The notes: a model not told the origin generated them from the letters alone. DNA of 64,000 bases from an uncultured Bacteroidales bacterium (GCA_937899245.1 CALDKB010000054.1:1-64000); one strand, 5' to 3'. Positions 43,698 through 52,828 are shown, counted from the first letter of the stretch. Translations and numbers: made by a program.

Positions 43698-43725
43698 AAT
43701 ATTTAAATAGGTGCAACGTGCACCG

Positions 43726-44388
43726 TTAGAACATTTCTATAGCATATTCCACCGATTTGTTCAGCAGTTTGTTGAATTCGTATGTCTTGCGGAAATCTTC
43801 GATTGCGTGTTCGAGAAGATGTTCGTCGAGCAGATATTTTTCGTCGACTTCCTTTTCAATAAGGAAACTTTTCAGGCGATAGTAATTTGCAAATTCATCG
43901 TCCGGGTTGAAGCCGTTCGGGATTTTTTTCAGCGCATCGTCCCAACTTAGCGAAAATCCTTTTGCCTTTTTTATTGCGGCTTCAAATCCATTGCCGTTAA
44001 GCATTATTTCTTCTCTGACACTTTTTGTGAAACGAGGTTCGGGCATCCAAAGTCCAGTGCAGAGGAAATACTTAATATTTGGCTCGATGTGAAGATAATA
44101 GCCGGCAAACCCGCTTTTTTTCCCGTGAGGGCATATGAATGTCCCGATATGCTGTTTGTATGGAGTCTTGTCGGGCGAGAAACGCAAATCGCGGTAAATC
44201 CTATATGTGCAGTCCTTCACTTTTAGATCTTCTACCGATTTGTCGAATTTTGCAATTCCGGCGATAAGTTTTTCGGAAAAGTCGTTGTGAAAGGCAAGCA
44301 TTTCCTTGTATTGTGCCTTGTGAGCATCAAACCACGGCTTGTTGTTGTTCTGCTGCAGTTCGCTGAAAAAGTCGATAACGCGTTTCAT
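43726..44388 (-). CDS. DUF2461 family protein
   Basis: 220 residues from the ATG at 44388. It shows the DUF2461 layout: FFSELQQNNNKPWFDAHK at the N-terminus, then CTYRIYRDLRFSPDKTPYKQ, GYYLHIEPN, GLWMPEP and the C-terminal helix region. Cytoplasmic, of unknown biochemical function although widespread in bacteria. A -7 box lies 21 nt upstream (44410-44417). It has no evident operon partner. Confidence 0.93.
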   Translation of the reverse strand: MKRVIDFFSELQQNNNKPWFDAHKAQYKEMLAFHNDFSEKLIAGIAKFDKSVEDLKVKDCTYRIYRDLRFSPDKTPYKQHIGTFICPHGKKSGFAGYYLHIEPNIKYFLCTGLWMPEPRFTKSVREEIMLNGNGFEAAIKKAKGFSLSWDDALKKIPNGFNPDDEFANYYRLKSFLIEKEVDEKYLLDEHLLEHAIEDFRKTYEFNKLLNKSVEYAIEMF

Positions 44389-44409
44389 TTGTTTGTGAAT
44401 TATGATGTA

Positions 44410-44417
44410 CAAAGATA
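44410..44417 (-). promoter_or_regulatory. -7 box of the DUF2461 gene
   Basis: TATCTTTG on the minus strand, 21 nt before the ATG at 44388. Confidence 0.55.
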
Positions 44418-44646
44418 ATTGATTTTAAGGGTTGAAAAGTTAAATGATTTAAAAGTTTAACGAAGAGCCATTGATAATGTTTTGCGATTACTATTCTTTA
44501 ATGGCTTGTGGGAAAACAATTTGGGACGTGAAGCAATTTTCGCTGGTTGGGCGATAGTCGAAACCGCGTTTATGATTTTATTCCATTATCGACCTTCGAC
44601 AAGCTCAGCAACCGAAGCTCAGGGTGCGAGAAAAGACGCGTCGCAC

Positions 44647-45921
44647 CTATGCCTTTAGCACTATTATTTCATTTATATTCGTTGTGTATTGTTGTGACAG
44701 GAATTCTCGCTTTAGCTTGAAATGGCGGTCGGGACCCTGTATTGCATTTCGCACTGTGCCGATTCCGTTTTTCTTGTTAATGTCGTCAATTGTCTGTTGT
44801 AGTGCCGAAATTTTTGTGCGGTTCTTTGTGTCGAACAAGTTGCCTTGTACTGCATCGGTCTGGACAATGTCCCATAGGATAACGCCTGCTTTCTTGTATG
44901 CGAAATCACCTTTACGATAGTTGGCTCGCAGTCCGCCGATTGCCGCCTTGATGATTTCGGTGGTATCGTTGGTGCTAATGTCGAAACGGACATTCTGGTT
45001 TATGAAATCTTGCGGAACGTCGGTGCGGAAGCGGCTTGTAAGGGCGAAAACTGTAAGCTGCCGACATAAAGTGTTCTGTTCCCGTAGTTTGCGAGCACAG
45101 TCGGATGCAAAGTTGGCAACAGCTTCTTCGAGTTGGTTGCGGTCGGTAATGCCCTGGTCGGCAAAACTTCGGCTTACGCAGATGCTTTTTTTCATTGGCA
45201 GTTCATCAAGCGATATGCACGATTCACCACGCAGTTCGCACCATGTGCGGTAGCCAGTTACGCTGAAAACCGATTTTATCCATTCGCCGTCGAGTTTTGA
45301 AAAGTCCCAGGCTGTGCGGATTCCGTATTTGGATAGATGCTCGTACATTTTGCGACCAATGCCGAAAACATCGGCAATATCGAACATTTGCAATGCTTTT
45401 GTGCGTTTTTCTTCGTCATCAATTATGCAGCAACCCTCGTAGCCTTTGTATTTTTTTGCATACTTGCTGGCAACTTTTGCGAGGGTGCGGGTAGGTGCAA
45501 TGCCAAGTGAAATTGGAATTCCAACGCCTTTGCCGACGGTTCTTACGATTCTCTTGCCGTATTCTCGCAATTCCTCGGTTTCTCCCATGTTCGAGAAGTC
45601 GAGGAAGGCCTCGTCGATTGAATATTGGTCGAGTTTTGGCGTAAATGACGACAAAAGCGACATCACACGCCGGCTTAAGTCTCCATAAAGGATGTAGTTT
45701 GACGAAAAAACGGCTATGTTGTGCTTTTCGATTTCGTTGCGAATCTGGAATAGCGGTACGCCCATTTTTATTCCAATGGCTTTAGCTTCGTTTGAACGTG
45801 AGACAACGCATCCGTCGTTGTTGGACAGCACGACTACCGGCTTTCCGTTCAAGTCGGGACGGAAAACTCGTTCGCACGAGACAAAAAAATTGTTGCAGTC
45901 AGCTAATCCAAATAATTCCAT
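44647..45921 (-). CDS. umuC: Y-family DNA polymerase V catalytic subunit UmuC
   Basis: 424 residues, the family's usual length. Catalytic palm motifs are FGLADCNNFFVSCERVF (first Asp) and LDQYSIDEAFLDFS (Asp-Glu). VVVLSNNDGCVVSRSNEAK, GIGIAPT-type ISLGIAPTRTLAKVASK and the helix-hairpin-helix ADVFGIGRKMYEHLSKYGI are also present. It performs error-prone bypass of DNA lesions together with UmuD'. The start is 59 nt after the umuD stop, and that space is filled by an imperfect TTGAAGAG repeat. No obvious SOS box is visible. Confidence 0.96.
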   Translation of the reverse strand: MELFGLADCNNFFVSCERVFRPDLNGKPVVVLSNNDGCVVSRSNEAKAIGIKMGVPLFQIRNEIEKHNIAVFSSNYILYGDLSRRVMSLLSSFTPKLDQYSIDEAFLDFSNMGETEELREYGKRIVRTVGKGVGIPISLGIAPTRTLAKVASKYAKKYKGYEGCCIIDDEEKRTKALQMFDIADVFGIGRKMYEHLSKYGIRTAWDFSKLDGEWIKSVFSVTGYRTWCELRGESCISLDELPMKKSICVSRSFADQGITDRNQLEEAVANFASDCARKLREQNTLCRQLTVFALTSRFRTDVPQDFINQNVRFDISTNDTTEIIKAAIGGLRANYRKGDFAYKKAGVILWDIVQTDAVQGNLFDTKNRTKISALQQTIDDINKKNGIGTVRNAIQGPDRHFKLKREFLSQQYTTNINEIIVLKA

Positions 45922-45954
45922 AATGCCAAACTTGAAACCTAGAAACGTGAAACA

Positions 45955-45995
45955 CAGAAACCTTTAAACTCTTCAACTCTTCAACCCTTCAACCT
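45955..45995. repeat. Short imperfect tandem repeat (TTGAAGAG/TTGAAGGG type) at the umuD stop
   Basis: On the minus strand GGTTGAAGGGTTGAAGAG is followed by TTGAAGAGTTTAAAGG. The umuD stop codon (TGA) is supplied by the second unit. Slippage here would change the last residues of UmuD or the umuD-umuC spacing. Confidence 0.7.
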
Positions 45996-46424
45996 TTTTA
46001 TCGCATACGTAATGACCCCCCAAATCATAAAGTTATTCTCTTCTGTGACTTTAATAGGTTTGTATTCGCTGTTTGCGGCCTTTAGCCAAACGCATTTGTT
46101 CTGCTCGTCGACTTCAAATTGTTTCAAGGCAAATTCTCCATCTATATAAGCCGCCACAAAATCACCATTTCTGGCTTCCAGCGACTTGTCGATTATCACA
46201 ATGTCACCGTTGCCGATTTCTGCGTCCTTCATCGAATCGCCTTCCACGCGAGCATAGAAGGTGGTTTCGCGGTGTCGCACAAGCTCACGGTTGAGGTCAA
46301 TGGTTTCGGTCATGTAGTTCTGTGCCGGCGATGGAAATCCGGCATGAATGCCCTGTGAGGAATATTGTATGTCGAGACTCGATGATGTGTCGGCAGAAAA
46401 TGGTGTTAGTTTTGCATCGTCCAT
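45981..46424 (-). CDS. umuD: UmuD-like S24 self-cleaving peptidase
   Basis: 147 residues. Cleavage site Ala28-Gly29 (GIHAGFPSPAQNY), catalytic Ser64 in VEGDSMKDAEIGNGD and Lys101 in EFALKQFEV. On DNA damage RecA filaments make such proteins cut themselves to give UmuD', the partner of UmuC. It starts 7 nt after the HD-domain gene stop and precedes umuC, so HD-umuD-umuC look like one operon. The stop codon lies within a short repeat tract (see 45955-45995). Confidence 0.94.
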   Translation of the reverse strand: MDDAKLTPFSADTSSSLDIQYSSQGIHAGFPSPAQNYMTETIDLNRELVRHRETTFYARVEGDSMKDAEIGNGDIVIIDKSLEARNGDFVAAYIDGEFALKQFEVDEQNKCVWLKAANSEYKPIKVTEENNFMIWGVITYAIKRLKG

Positions 46425-46431
46425 AGGTCGT

Positions 46432-47421
46432 TTATTTTGTTGAAAATCCGCATATTGCGTAATCGTGGTTCTCGGAAAGGAAATCGTTTAGAGCATTCTT
46501 GTATTCTTTAGAAATTTCGCTAACTCTGCCAAGACCCATGACAAGCGGATTTATGTGTCGTTTTTTTGCGTGGATTATTCGCGATTCGGGCAATTCTGCT
46601 GTACGTGATACCTTGTTGTAGCCGCAGTATTTTTGCCATTCCTGTTGTCCGAATTCAGAAGAGCATAATTTAGAAATTACTTCTGTTTCGGTGAGATAAA
46701 GGTCTTTTTCGGTGATAATTTTTCGCGAAATACATTCTTTGAGGAGTTCGGACAGACTTTGCATGGCATAGCGGTCTTCGTCGCAGACGTATATTTTCGA
46801 GCACTGCAATGCTAGATGAGCAAATTCAATTGCCTTTTCCTTGTCGGTGAACATAATTTCTGGCTGAGCGTCCTCGTTTGTGCCGACAATTAGATTGTCG
46901 TAGAGTTCCATGACTTTTTCGCGGCTTGCAAATTTGTAGTTGACAGTGTTTCCGAGCGTGTATTCAAGTCGGTCGGCCGAAAGTCGAGGAGTGTCGTTGT
47001 CGGCTATGGGGTAGAGGTGGTAGTCGGCGACGTCGGCTGTTTGCAGTCCGAGTTTTCGAAGGCACTTTTGAATTTCCTGTGAGTTGGCGATAATTTCTTC
47101 GGTATAGCTTTCTGTAGATTCCTGAGTGAGATAATCGCCGTGAAGAAAGTCGATTACATGTGCGAAAGTCGGTGATGAAATGTCGTGAAGCAAGCCGGCA
47201 ACGCTCTGTTTAATATCTTTTGTAAAGTGCCATACAATAAGAGCCACACCGACACTATGGTCGAAACGCGAAGCATCCTGCAGGCCTTGAAAAATAGGAA
47301 AACTTGTGTATTCGCACCCGCAGTTCATTCCGACATCCTTTAGTCGCTGAATTGCGGCTGTTTCGGAAATTTCCTTTATGAAGGAAGGTGTGTCGTGGGA
47401 ATATATTTTCCAAAGTTGCAT
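46432..47421 (-). CDS. HD-domain phosphohydrolase upstream of umuDC
   Basis: 329 residues from the ATG at 47421. HD motifs: His in ASRFDHSVGVALIVWHF and His-Asp in VAGLLHDISSPTFAH, with a following DFLHGDYLTQEST. This is the arrangement of deoxynucleoside triphosphate triphosphohydrolase-like and related HD proteins that act on nucleotides; the actual substrate is unknown. It lacks a signal peptide and is cytoplasmic. The 7-nt gap to umuD suggests co-transcription with the mutagenesis genes. No -7 box with exact match lies upstream, so its promoter is unclear. Confidence 0.88.
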   Translation of the reverse strand: MQLWKIYSHDTPSFIKEISETAAIQRLKDVGMNCGCEYTSFPIFQGLQDASRFDHSVGVALIVWHFTKDIKQSVAGLLHDISSPTFAHVIDFLHGDYLTQESTESYTEEIIANSQEIQKCLRKLGLQTADVADYHLYPIADNDTPRLSADRLEYTLGNTVNYKFASREKVMELYDNLIVGTNEDAQPEIMFTDKEKAIEFAHLALQCSKIYVCDEDRYAMQSLSELLKECISRKIITEKDLYLTETEVISKLCSSEFGQQEWQKYCGYNKVSRTAELPESRIIHAKKRHINPLVMGLGRVSEISKEYKNALNDFLSENHDYAICGFSTK

Positions 47422-47458
47422 GGTGATAATCAAAGATTTGTACTTGTGTAATGGATAT

Positions 47459-47488
47459 AAAAAAAGCGGATTGTTACATCCGCCTTTT
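47459..47488 (-). terminator. Intrinsic terminator of tRNA-Asn
   Basis: On the minus strand GGCGGAT and ATCCGC pair across GTAACA and are followed by seven T. It lies 4 nt after the tRNA 3' end. Confidence 0.85.
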
Positions 47489-47491
47489 CTG

Positions 47492-47565
47492 CTCCCCAGG
47501 TAGGACTTGAACCTACGACCCCCTGATTAACAGTCAGGTGCTCTAACCAACTGAGCTACTGAGGA
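47492..47565 (-). tRNA. tRNA-Asn (anticodon GTT)
   Basis: 74 nt on the minus strand. The acceptor stem TCCTCAG pairs with CTGGGGA (one G-U), the D-loop has AGCTCAGTTGGTTAGAG, the anticodon arm is CTGACTGTTAATCAG with anticodon GTT, and the T-arm has GTAGGTTCAAGTCCTAC. Discriminator base G; CCA is not encoded. A -7 box lies 9 nt before the 5' end (47575-47582). Confidence 0.97.
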
Positions 47566-47574
47566 AAAGCGATG

Positions 47575-47582
47575 CAAAGGTA
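47575..47582 (-). promoter_or_regulatory. -7 box of tRNA-Asn
   Basis: TACCTTTG on the minus strand, 9 nt before the mature tRNA 5' end. Confidence 0.6.
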
Positions 47583-47728
47583 GTGCTTACTTTTGAATTG
47601 GCAAGACTTTTTTTTACTTTTTTTTCTCTTTGCAATCGTTTGAGTTGTAGTTGCTTAAACCGATAATGATGCCAAATGGTTTAGATTCGGATGCGGCTTT
47701 TGGTGTAAAATCTTCGCGTTTTTTACTT

Positions 47729-49111
47729 CTACTTGTAAATCTTCAATTTTTGTCCGATCTGCAATTTCGATGGGTCGGAAATATTGTTCCATTTTAAAAT
47801 GTCATCTGCTGTCGCCCAATCGTAGCGCTTTGCGATGGAGTAGGGGCTGTCGCCAGATTTTACAGTGTAGGTTTCGTATAGCTGAAGTCCTGTAGAAACG
47901 TTTCCCTGCTTAGTGTCGGTCGAACTGCTCGGCTTTGTTGTGCTTGCTGCAGACTTCTGCGTCCAGATAATAAGTGTTTTGCCGGCGGTAATGTTAGTTC
48001 CGTTAAGATTGTTCCATTTTTGAATGTCGCTAATGCTGACATGGTATTTTTGCGCAATTTTTCCCAAATAGTCGCCTTGCCTGATGGTGTATGTGATTTT
48101 TCCGTATTTGTCGGGGTCGGGTGTGTATTCCTTTGGCTCTTCAGGCAACTTGGGCTTTGGAAAATATATGCTGTCGTTGTAGGCGATGATGCTGTCGTGT
48201 AGATTTTTGAAATCATCCTTGAGCCCATTGGGCAGCTTGAACGTGACTGGTGTTCGGCGTCCATCTATTATTTCGCAGTTGAACGAGGCGTTCAACGATT
48301 TCAATTCAGTCGGATTTATGCCTAGAACAGCGGAAATTTGCTCAATGTGAATTCGTTCTTGTATGCATACGGTATCGTAGTCTTGCGCTATGGGCGCTAT
48401 TGTCGGCTGGAACTTTTCAAAGTTGTGCGACCATGATATTAGTGCGCACCATATGTCGAAAATGTTATTTCCATAAGGATCTAAACTGGTGTAAATGTTT
48501 GAGACTTTGCTATTTTTGTCAAGTTGTAGTTTTAGTTTTTGCGCACCATAAATATATGCAGCCAGTGCGAGGTCCCATTTCCCGAACTTTTTCTTGTTGT
48601 ACATAAGTTGCCTGATGGCTGCTTTTGTTGCAATTTTGATGTCCTGACGTTCGTCGGTGCATTCGTTGATGCATGCGCCATATTTTATGGCATATAAATA
48701 TTGAAGTCCCCAAATGCCGTAATTCCCGTCCTTGCTGTAATTTTTGTCGTAGGCGGAAATAGCAAATGGAAGCCAAAGCAGTTCGGCAGGATAGTCGGAA
48801 ATTTCGAGCGACTCGGCAACATATCTGATTTCTGCATGGGCTTTAAGTATGCTTTGCTTTGTGGCTTCGTCCATCGAGCTAATGGCTTCGTAATACGAAA
48901 TGGCGTTCGGGCTCAATTCGTACTCTTCCTCCAGAATCATAATATGCGGATACAGATGCTCGTTGAATGTTGCATTCGTGTTGGTAATTTCTGCGTATTG
49001 GGGCTTGTATTGCTTCATGTTGCTTTCGAGCGAAGATACGAAACGTCTTTGTCCCGAAGCACATAAGGCAATAGCGGTTATTGCCAGAAGCGATGCCCAA
49101 TGTTTGCCCAT
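47729..49111 (-). CDS. LysM protein with degenerate lytic-transglycosylase (MltD-like) domain
   Basis: 460 residues with a signal peptide (HWASLLAITAIALCASGQ). Residues about 50-230 align with the SLT domain of MltD: DYPAELLWLPFAISAYDKNY and NYGIWGLQYLYAIKYG. Active enzymes read LPxxESxF at the catalytic Glu, followed by GxxGLWQFM. Here the Glu is replaced by Ile118 (LPFAIS) and the WQF element by WGLQY, so cutting of glycan strands is unlikely. Two C-terminal LysM domains bind peptidoglycan: ITYTIRQGDYLGKIAQKYHV..ITAGKTLII and YTVKSGDSPYSIAKRY..LQIGQKLKIY. It overlaps the end of the C69 peptidase gene by one base (TAATG), so the two are made together. Likely a cell-wall-binding partner rather than an enzyme. 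Confidence 0.85.
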   Translation of the reverse strand: MGKHWASLLAITAIALCASGQRRFVSSLESNMKQYKPQYAEITNTNATFNEHLYPHIMILEEEYELSPNAISYYEAISSMDEATKQSILKAHAEIRYVAESLEISDYPAELLWLPFAISAYDKNYSKDGNYGIWGLQYLYAIKYGACINECTDERQDIKIATKAAIRQLMYNKKKFGKWDLALAAYIYGAQKLKLQLDKNSKVSNIYTSLDPYGNNIFDIWCALISWSHNFEKFQPTIAPIAQDYDTVCIQERIHIEQISAVLGINPTELKSLNASFNCEIIDGRRTPVTFKLPNGLKDDFKNLHDSIIAYNDSIYFPKPKLPEEPKEYTPDPDKYGKITYTIRQGDYLGKIAQKYHVSISDIQKWNNLNGTNITAGKTLIIWTQKSAASTTKPSSSTDTKQGNVSTGLQLYETYTVKSGDSPYSIAKRYDWATADDILKWNNISDPSKLQIGQKLKIYK

Positions 49112-50751
49112 TAGAATTTCTCGTCGTATTTAGTCCATAGGAAATCACCGAGTTTCCAAGCTTTGTCGACAACTTTTTGCCCCCATTCGTTAGTGTATTC
49201 GGTAAGTTTTTCAATTGCATCCCTGCGGCCGTTTTTCTTGTTGCCGTATATTGATAGGACTTCCTTTTCAATTGTATTCTGGTTGTCGAAAAGTTCCTTT
49301 TGCCATGGAATCCAAACAGCATCAACGACATCTTTTCTCATGTCGCCCCAACGCTGATGTGTCAGTGTTCCCAGCCTGTTGAAAGCCCACCATGCAGATT
49401 CTTGTGTGTATCCGTTTGGTCGGCCTGGTGTTTCGTAACATTTGGGCAGTCGTGTTGCTTGTGGGTAGAACGGAACATAGATTGATGTGGCAACGTTGTC
49501 GAGAGCTATCCAAGCACATCCGCCGATTTCGTCTGGCAACCATGCGCGGCATTGGATGATAGTGGCGTACATTGTGTACCAGCGGGCGATAGTTCGTTCT
49601 CCAAGCATTTCGATTGCTCCGGTTTTAGAATCTACATCGTACCAGCAACCGCGGACATTTTCAATCTTCATCTGGTCGTATGGCATTTGCGGGTTTGCCA
49701 TTGGCGAAATCACTTGGTTTCCGTTCTTGTCGGCAACTGTCAGCGCGTGTGTTATGTCGTACGGTGTGCCTTCGTAGTAGTCGCGGAAAATCATAGACAT
49801 CTGTTCGATAGTTACCGGTTTGTCGGGCTTAACCGAAAACGGATAATCCTGTTGGTTTGGATCGAGTTGTAGCGATGGCGCCACCAAGTCGAAAATTCTC
49901 CACTCGCGGCGGCGGGCAGCTATACTGTTGCGGCTTTCTGGCGCGTAGGCGTAGCAAAATTGAAAGTCGGCTTCAGAAGTGCACCAGCCTGAGTCTAAAG
50001 CCATTTTGAAAATATTCTCGCTAGCCATGAACATGTCGGTGTTTTTGATGTCTATGTGTTTGATTGTGCTTGCGTTGGCGTTAACGGCAATGTGGTCGTC
50101 GGGAACACGTTGGGCAACCCAAATCCCGCCTTTGTTTCCTTTGCCTGGCCCAATAATTTCCAAATGCCATACTTCGTTCTTGTCGGCAATTGTCAGACAT
50201 TCGCCAACGTCAATCCATCCGTAGTCATTGATTAGCTCGCCGGCTAGTTTTATGGCTTCGCGCGCTGTTGTGCAGCGTTCAAGTATCAGTTGGCAAAGTT
50301 GCGTGCAGTCGATGAGTCCATTGCTTGAAACAAGTGACTTGCGTCCGCCAAATGTAGATTCGCCTATGCCTAACTGCTTTTCGTTCATGCACGGATATGC
50401 GGTATTTATGTAGCGGAAAGTGTGTTCTACTTGTGGAATTTCGCCAACTTCGGCAAATTCGTAAGTAGGCATTGCGTATATATTTTTCGATTCGCGCTTG
50501 TAGATTTTCTTCATTGACCCCTTCGGAAAGTCCTTGGCCGGCTCAATGTTGAATTCTGATTTTGAACGGTGGCTGTCGTCGGTGTGGGATGTGAAAACAG
50601 ATCCGTCGGCGCTTGCTTTCTTGCCTACAGTTATGCTGGTGCAACCATCTGGATAATTGCCAACCCAGTCGGTATAGTCGATGTCCTGAGCTTTTGCAAA
50701 TGTTAGTGCAATTGCGCTAACGGCGATTGTGGAGAAAATCTTTTTTATCAT
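49111..50751 (-). CDS. Family C69 dipeptidase (second paralog)
   Basis: 546 residues with a signal peptide (KKIFSTIAVSAIALTFAKAQ). N-terminal nucleophile Cys37 lies in PDGCTSITVGKKASADGS. Conserved parts include YPCMNEKQLGIGESTFGG, DVGECLTIADKNEVWHLE and PDDHIAVNANASTI. It shares the whole architecture of 15030-16625 and is a paralog from the same family. Predicted to work in the periplasm on dipeptides, possibly cell-wall peptides. Its TAA stop overlaps the start of the LysM pseudo-transglycosylase gene, which ties it to the wall. Confidence 0.9.
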   Translation of the reverse strand: MIKKIFSTIAVSAIALTFAKAQDIDYTDWVGNYPDGCTSITVGKKASADGSVFTSHTDDSHRSKSEFNIEPAKDFPKGSMKKIYKRESKNIYAMPTYEFAEVGEIPQVEHTFRYINTAYPCMNEKQLGIGESTFGGRKSLVSSNGLIDCTQLCQLILERCTTAREAIKLAGELINDYGWIDVGECLTIADKNEVWHLEIIGPGKGNKGGIWVAQRVPDDHIAVNANASTIKHIDIKNTDMFMASENIFKMALDSGWCTSEADFQFCYAYAPESRNSIAARRREWRIFDLVAPSLQLDPNQQDYPFSVKPDKPVTIEQMSMIFRDYYEGTPYDITHALTVADKNGNQVISPMANPQMPYDQMKIENVRGCWYDVDSKTGAIEMLGERTIARWYTMYATIIQCRAWLPDEIGGCAWIALDNVATSIYVPFYPQATRLPKCYETPGRPNGYTQESAWWAFNRLGTLTHQRWGDMRKDVVDAVWIPWQKELFDNQNTIEKEVLSIYGNKKNGRRDAIEKLTEYTNEWGQKVVDKAWKLGDFLWTKYDEKF

Positions 50752-50814
50752 AATCGTTGTGTTTTTGAGATTGCGAAAATAATGTTTTTTGCTGGTAAAA
50801 AAAATGATGCACCT

Positions 50815-52815
50815 TTACTCCTTTATGAGCTTTCCTGTCCATGTGTCGTTTCCTGAAATAATTTTTATGAAATATATTCCGTATGGTTGGTCTTTTAGGT
50901 TGATTGTTATGGTTTTGTCATCGCTGTTTTCTGTCCTGATCTCATGTCCCAATGTGTTGTATACATGTAATTCCTTGAGTCCGTCGGCTTGTGTTGTTAG
51001 CCATGTGCTTTCGTGAAATGGGTTCGGGTGGATTGCAATGTTTGAAAGTTTGGTTTCGTCAATCGCCAGCGAATTAGCCACATTCCAGTTTTCGGCCAGA
51101 TTGTTGTCGGAATTTAGGTCGTCCAGTTGCAAGAAGCTTCCACGACAGTTGGCTTCTATTGGCCATGGATATTCGCTACTGTATTCAACAAGGTCGATAA
51201 TGTTGCCCCAGGCGTCGGCGAGTGTGAGTTTCTGTGATTGGTTCGACAGATGTCTGGCATATTGTCCGAAAGGTGTTTCGTGATAGTGCTTTTTGAAAGT
51301 TGTGCTGTCGGAGCAAAGAATTATTCTTTTGCGAGCAGCAAGTGTGGAATTCGTAGGGAATACATATCCGAGCCCTAATCCGCTAAAATATATTCCGGTA
51401 AGATTTATTTCCTCGTCGCTGTTGTTGGCAAGTTCAATGAATTCCAAATTGTTGCTGCTGAACGTGGAGTATGGCTTAGGATTGTAGTTTATCTTGGAGA
51501 TTACAATGTTTGGAAGTTCAATTTCCTGGCACTCATCGTACTGGCCGATGTTGTTGTTAATCCATTCGATGCGTTTTGAAATCCAAGTTTTCATAGAGTC
51601 GATGTTTGACAAATGATGGTCGGTATATCCCCATCTGTAGCAGTCGCGGACAATGGCGTCGCCTAAAGTCTCTTCGGTTTCGTCTATCATGTTGCAAACA
51701 TTCTCGTATTCAAGAGCTTGCCCTTCGGCTGTGAGCTCGTGCCAGCGACGCGAAAAATAACATCTGAAGGTCGGGTTGTTGAATAGGTCGGTCCAGAATT
51801 TGGCCCCTTCATTGTTTCTGTTTGAAAATTGCCAAACATTGTATTTGCTTCGGTTGTAGTATGGCGTTGGGGTGAGGTCGTTGCCAAATGTCAGGTTGAA
51901 ATCCCAAACAGGTCCGGCTCTCAGTTTGCCCTGCTTGTCCTTGTGGAAATATGTGCTAAGCTGATAAACATCGGCATTTGATGAGAATTCGCCGATAATC
52001 ATATAGTCGACAAATGAAGGAATGTCTATTTTTGATGGAAAACCAACGTCTATGGCCTGATTCTGAGTGTTTGCTAGTTCGGTAAAATCGAAATAGTAGC
52101 TGTGTATGTAGTCGACTTGTTCCTGGCTTATGTTTTCGGCAATTGGGAAATTAATTGTATAGACGACGGAATCTCCATGGTAGGCGTAGTCTTGCCAGTG
52201 CAATTCGTCCCTGTCGGCCTTGAAAATGTATCCTCCAGAGATTTCACTTTCGCCTTCCTCGGCGATGTCGATTCTGTTTTTGTCGGCCTTCATTTTCTCA
52301 GTTAAAATATACAACCCGCGGTAGTCGCCGTTGACGAAGACTTCGCAGTAGCGGCAGCGTGGAGCATATTGGCCGATTTTTTCCGACAGCCCGTACGAAA
52401 TGTAGTCGCGGACGTATGACGGCTCATAGGCGATGTTGTTAAGCACCCAGTCGTTTTCGGGCGGAAGCCCGAGCAAGCCTACATTGTTGTTTTCGCCGTA
52501 AGCATGTGTGGTGTGAATTGCGTATGGTTTCTTAGGCAGATATGCTGATGTGTTACCTCTGATTTTTATAGCGATGTCTCCGTTGTAGTCAAGTACGTGT
52601 ATGTCGGTAGTGTCTTCAAGACGATTGGAGCCGCCATTTTTGTCGAAGATTACCCGCATGTGTCCGCAGATGTACGTCGAATCGTTTATTGTGGAGTCTT
52701 GGCTGCTGGTAATGAGAATAATAGGCAGATTGCTGCTGGAGAAATCCTGTGAGAATGCTGTTGCGTATAACGACAATACAAGCAGGACGATGATATTTGA
52801 AAAGATGATTTTCAA
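50815..52815 (-). CDS. CotH-kinase family protein with lamin-tail domain and type A T9SS domain
   Basis: 666 residues with a signal peptide (KIIFSNIIVLLVLSLYATAFSQ). Residues about 30-360 are a CotH domain: KPYAIHTTHAYGENNNVGLL, YCEVFVNGDYRGLYILTEKM, DKNRIDI, GPVWDFNLTFGN. CotH of Bacillus is an atypical secretory protein kinase; whether the activity holds here is untested. Residues about 440-560 are a lamin-tail domain (NLEFIELANNSDEEINLTG, RKRIILCSDS, LADAWGNIIDLVEYSS). The last ~75 residues are a type A T9SS domain (IAIHPNPFHESTWLT, HVYNTLGHEIR, DQPYGIYFIKI), so the protein is surface-exposed. It ends 63 nt before the C69 gene; they may share a transcript. Confidence 0.92.
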   Translation of the reverse strand: MKIIFSNIIVLLVLSLYATAFSQDFSSSNLPIILITSSQDSTINDSTYICGHMRVIFDKNGGSNRLEDTTDIHVLDYNGDIAIKIRGNTSAYLPKKPYAIHTTHAYGENNNVGLLGLPPENDWVLNNIAYEPSYVRDYISYGLSEKIGQYAPRCRYCEVFVNGDYRGLYILTEKMKADKNRIDIAEEGESEISGGYIFKADRDELHWQDYAYHGDSVVYTINFPIAENISQEQVDYIHSYYFDFTELANTQNQAIDVGFPSKIDIPSFVDYMIIGEFSSNADVYQLSTYFHKDKQGKLRAGPVWDFNLTFGNDLTPTPYYNRSKYNVWQFSNRNNEGAKFWTDLFNNPTFRCYFSRRWHELTAEGQALEYENVCNMIDETEETLGDAIVRDCYRWGYTDHHLSNIDSMKTWISKRIEWINNNIGQYDECQEIELPNIVISKINYNPKPYSTFSSNNLEFIELANNSDEEINLTGIYFSGLGLGYVFPTNSTLAARKRIILCSDSTTFKKHYHETPFGQYARHLSNQSQKLTLADAWGNIIDLVEYSSEYPWPIEANCRGSFLQLDDLNSDNNLAENWNVANSLAIDETKLSNIAIHPNPFHESTWLTTQADGLKELHVYNTLGHEIRTENSDDKTITINLKDQPYGIYFIKIISGNDTWTGKLIKE

Positions 52816-52828
52816 TGTTTGTTAGAAA

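Larger units (their letters stand above)
43100..43725. other. Gene-free, repeat-rich intergenic region
   Basis: About 626 bp with no convincing gene. It holds the dcp promoter, an A/T-rich TTTGAGG-type degenerate repeat (43140-43180) and two copies of the CTGAG-GTAGTCGAC element (43225-43296, 43628-43697). Between these copies lie small palindromes, TCGCAAAGCGA and CATGGCTAAAGCCATG, near 43541-43580. All fit a REP-like element cluster. Confidence 0.75.

Noticed and set aside
47492..47565. tRNA-Asn as an integration site
   Set aside because: No integrase, no repeated tRNA 3' end and no island next to it.
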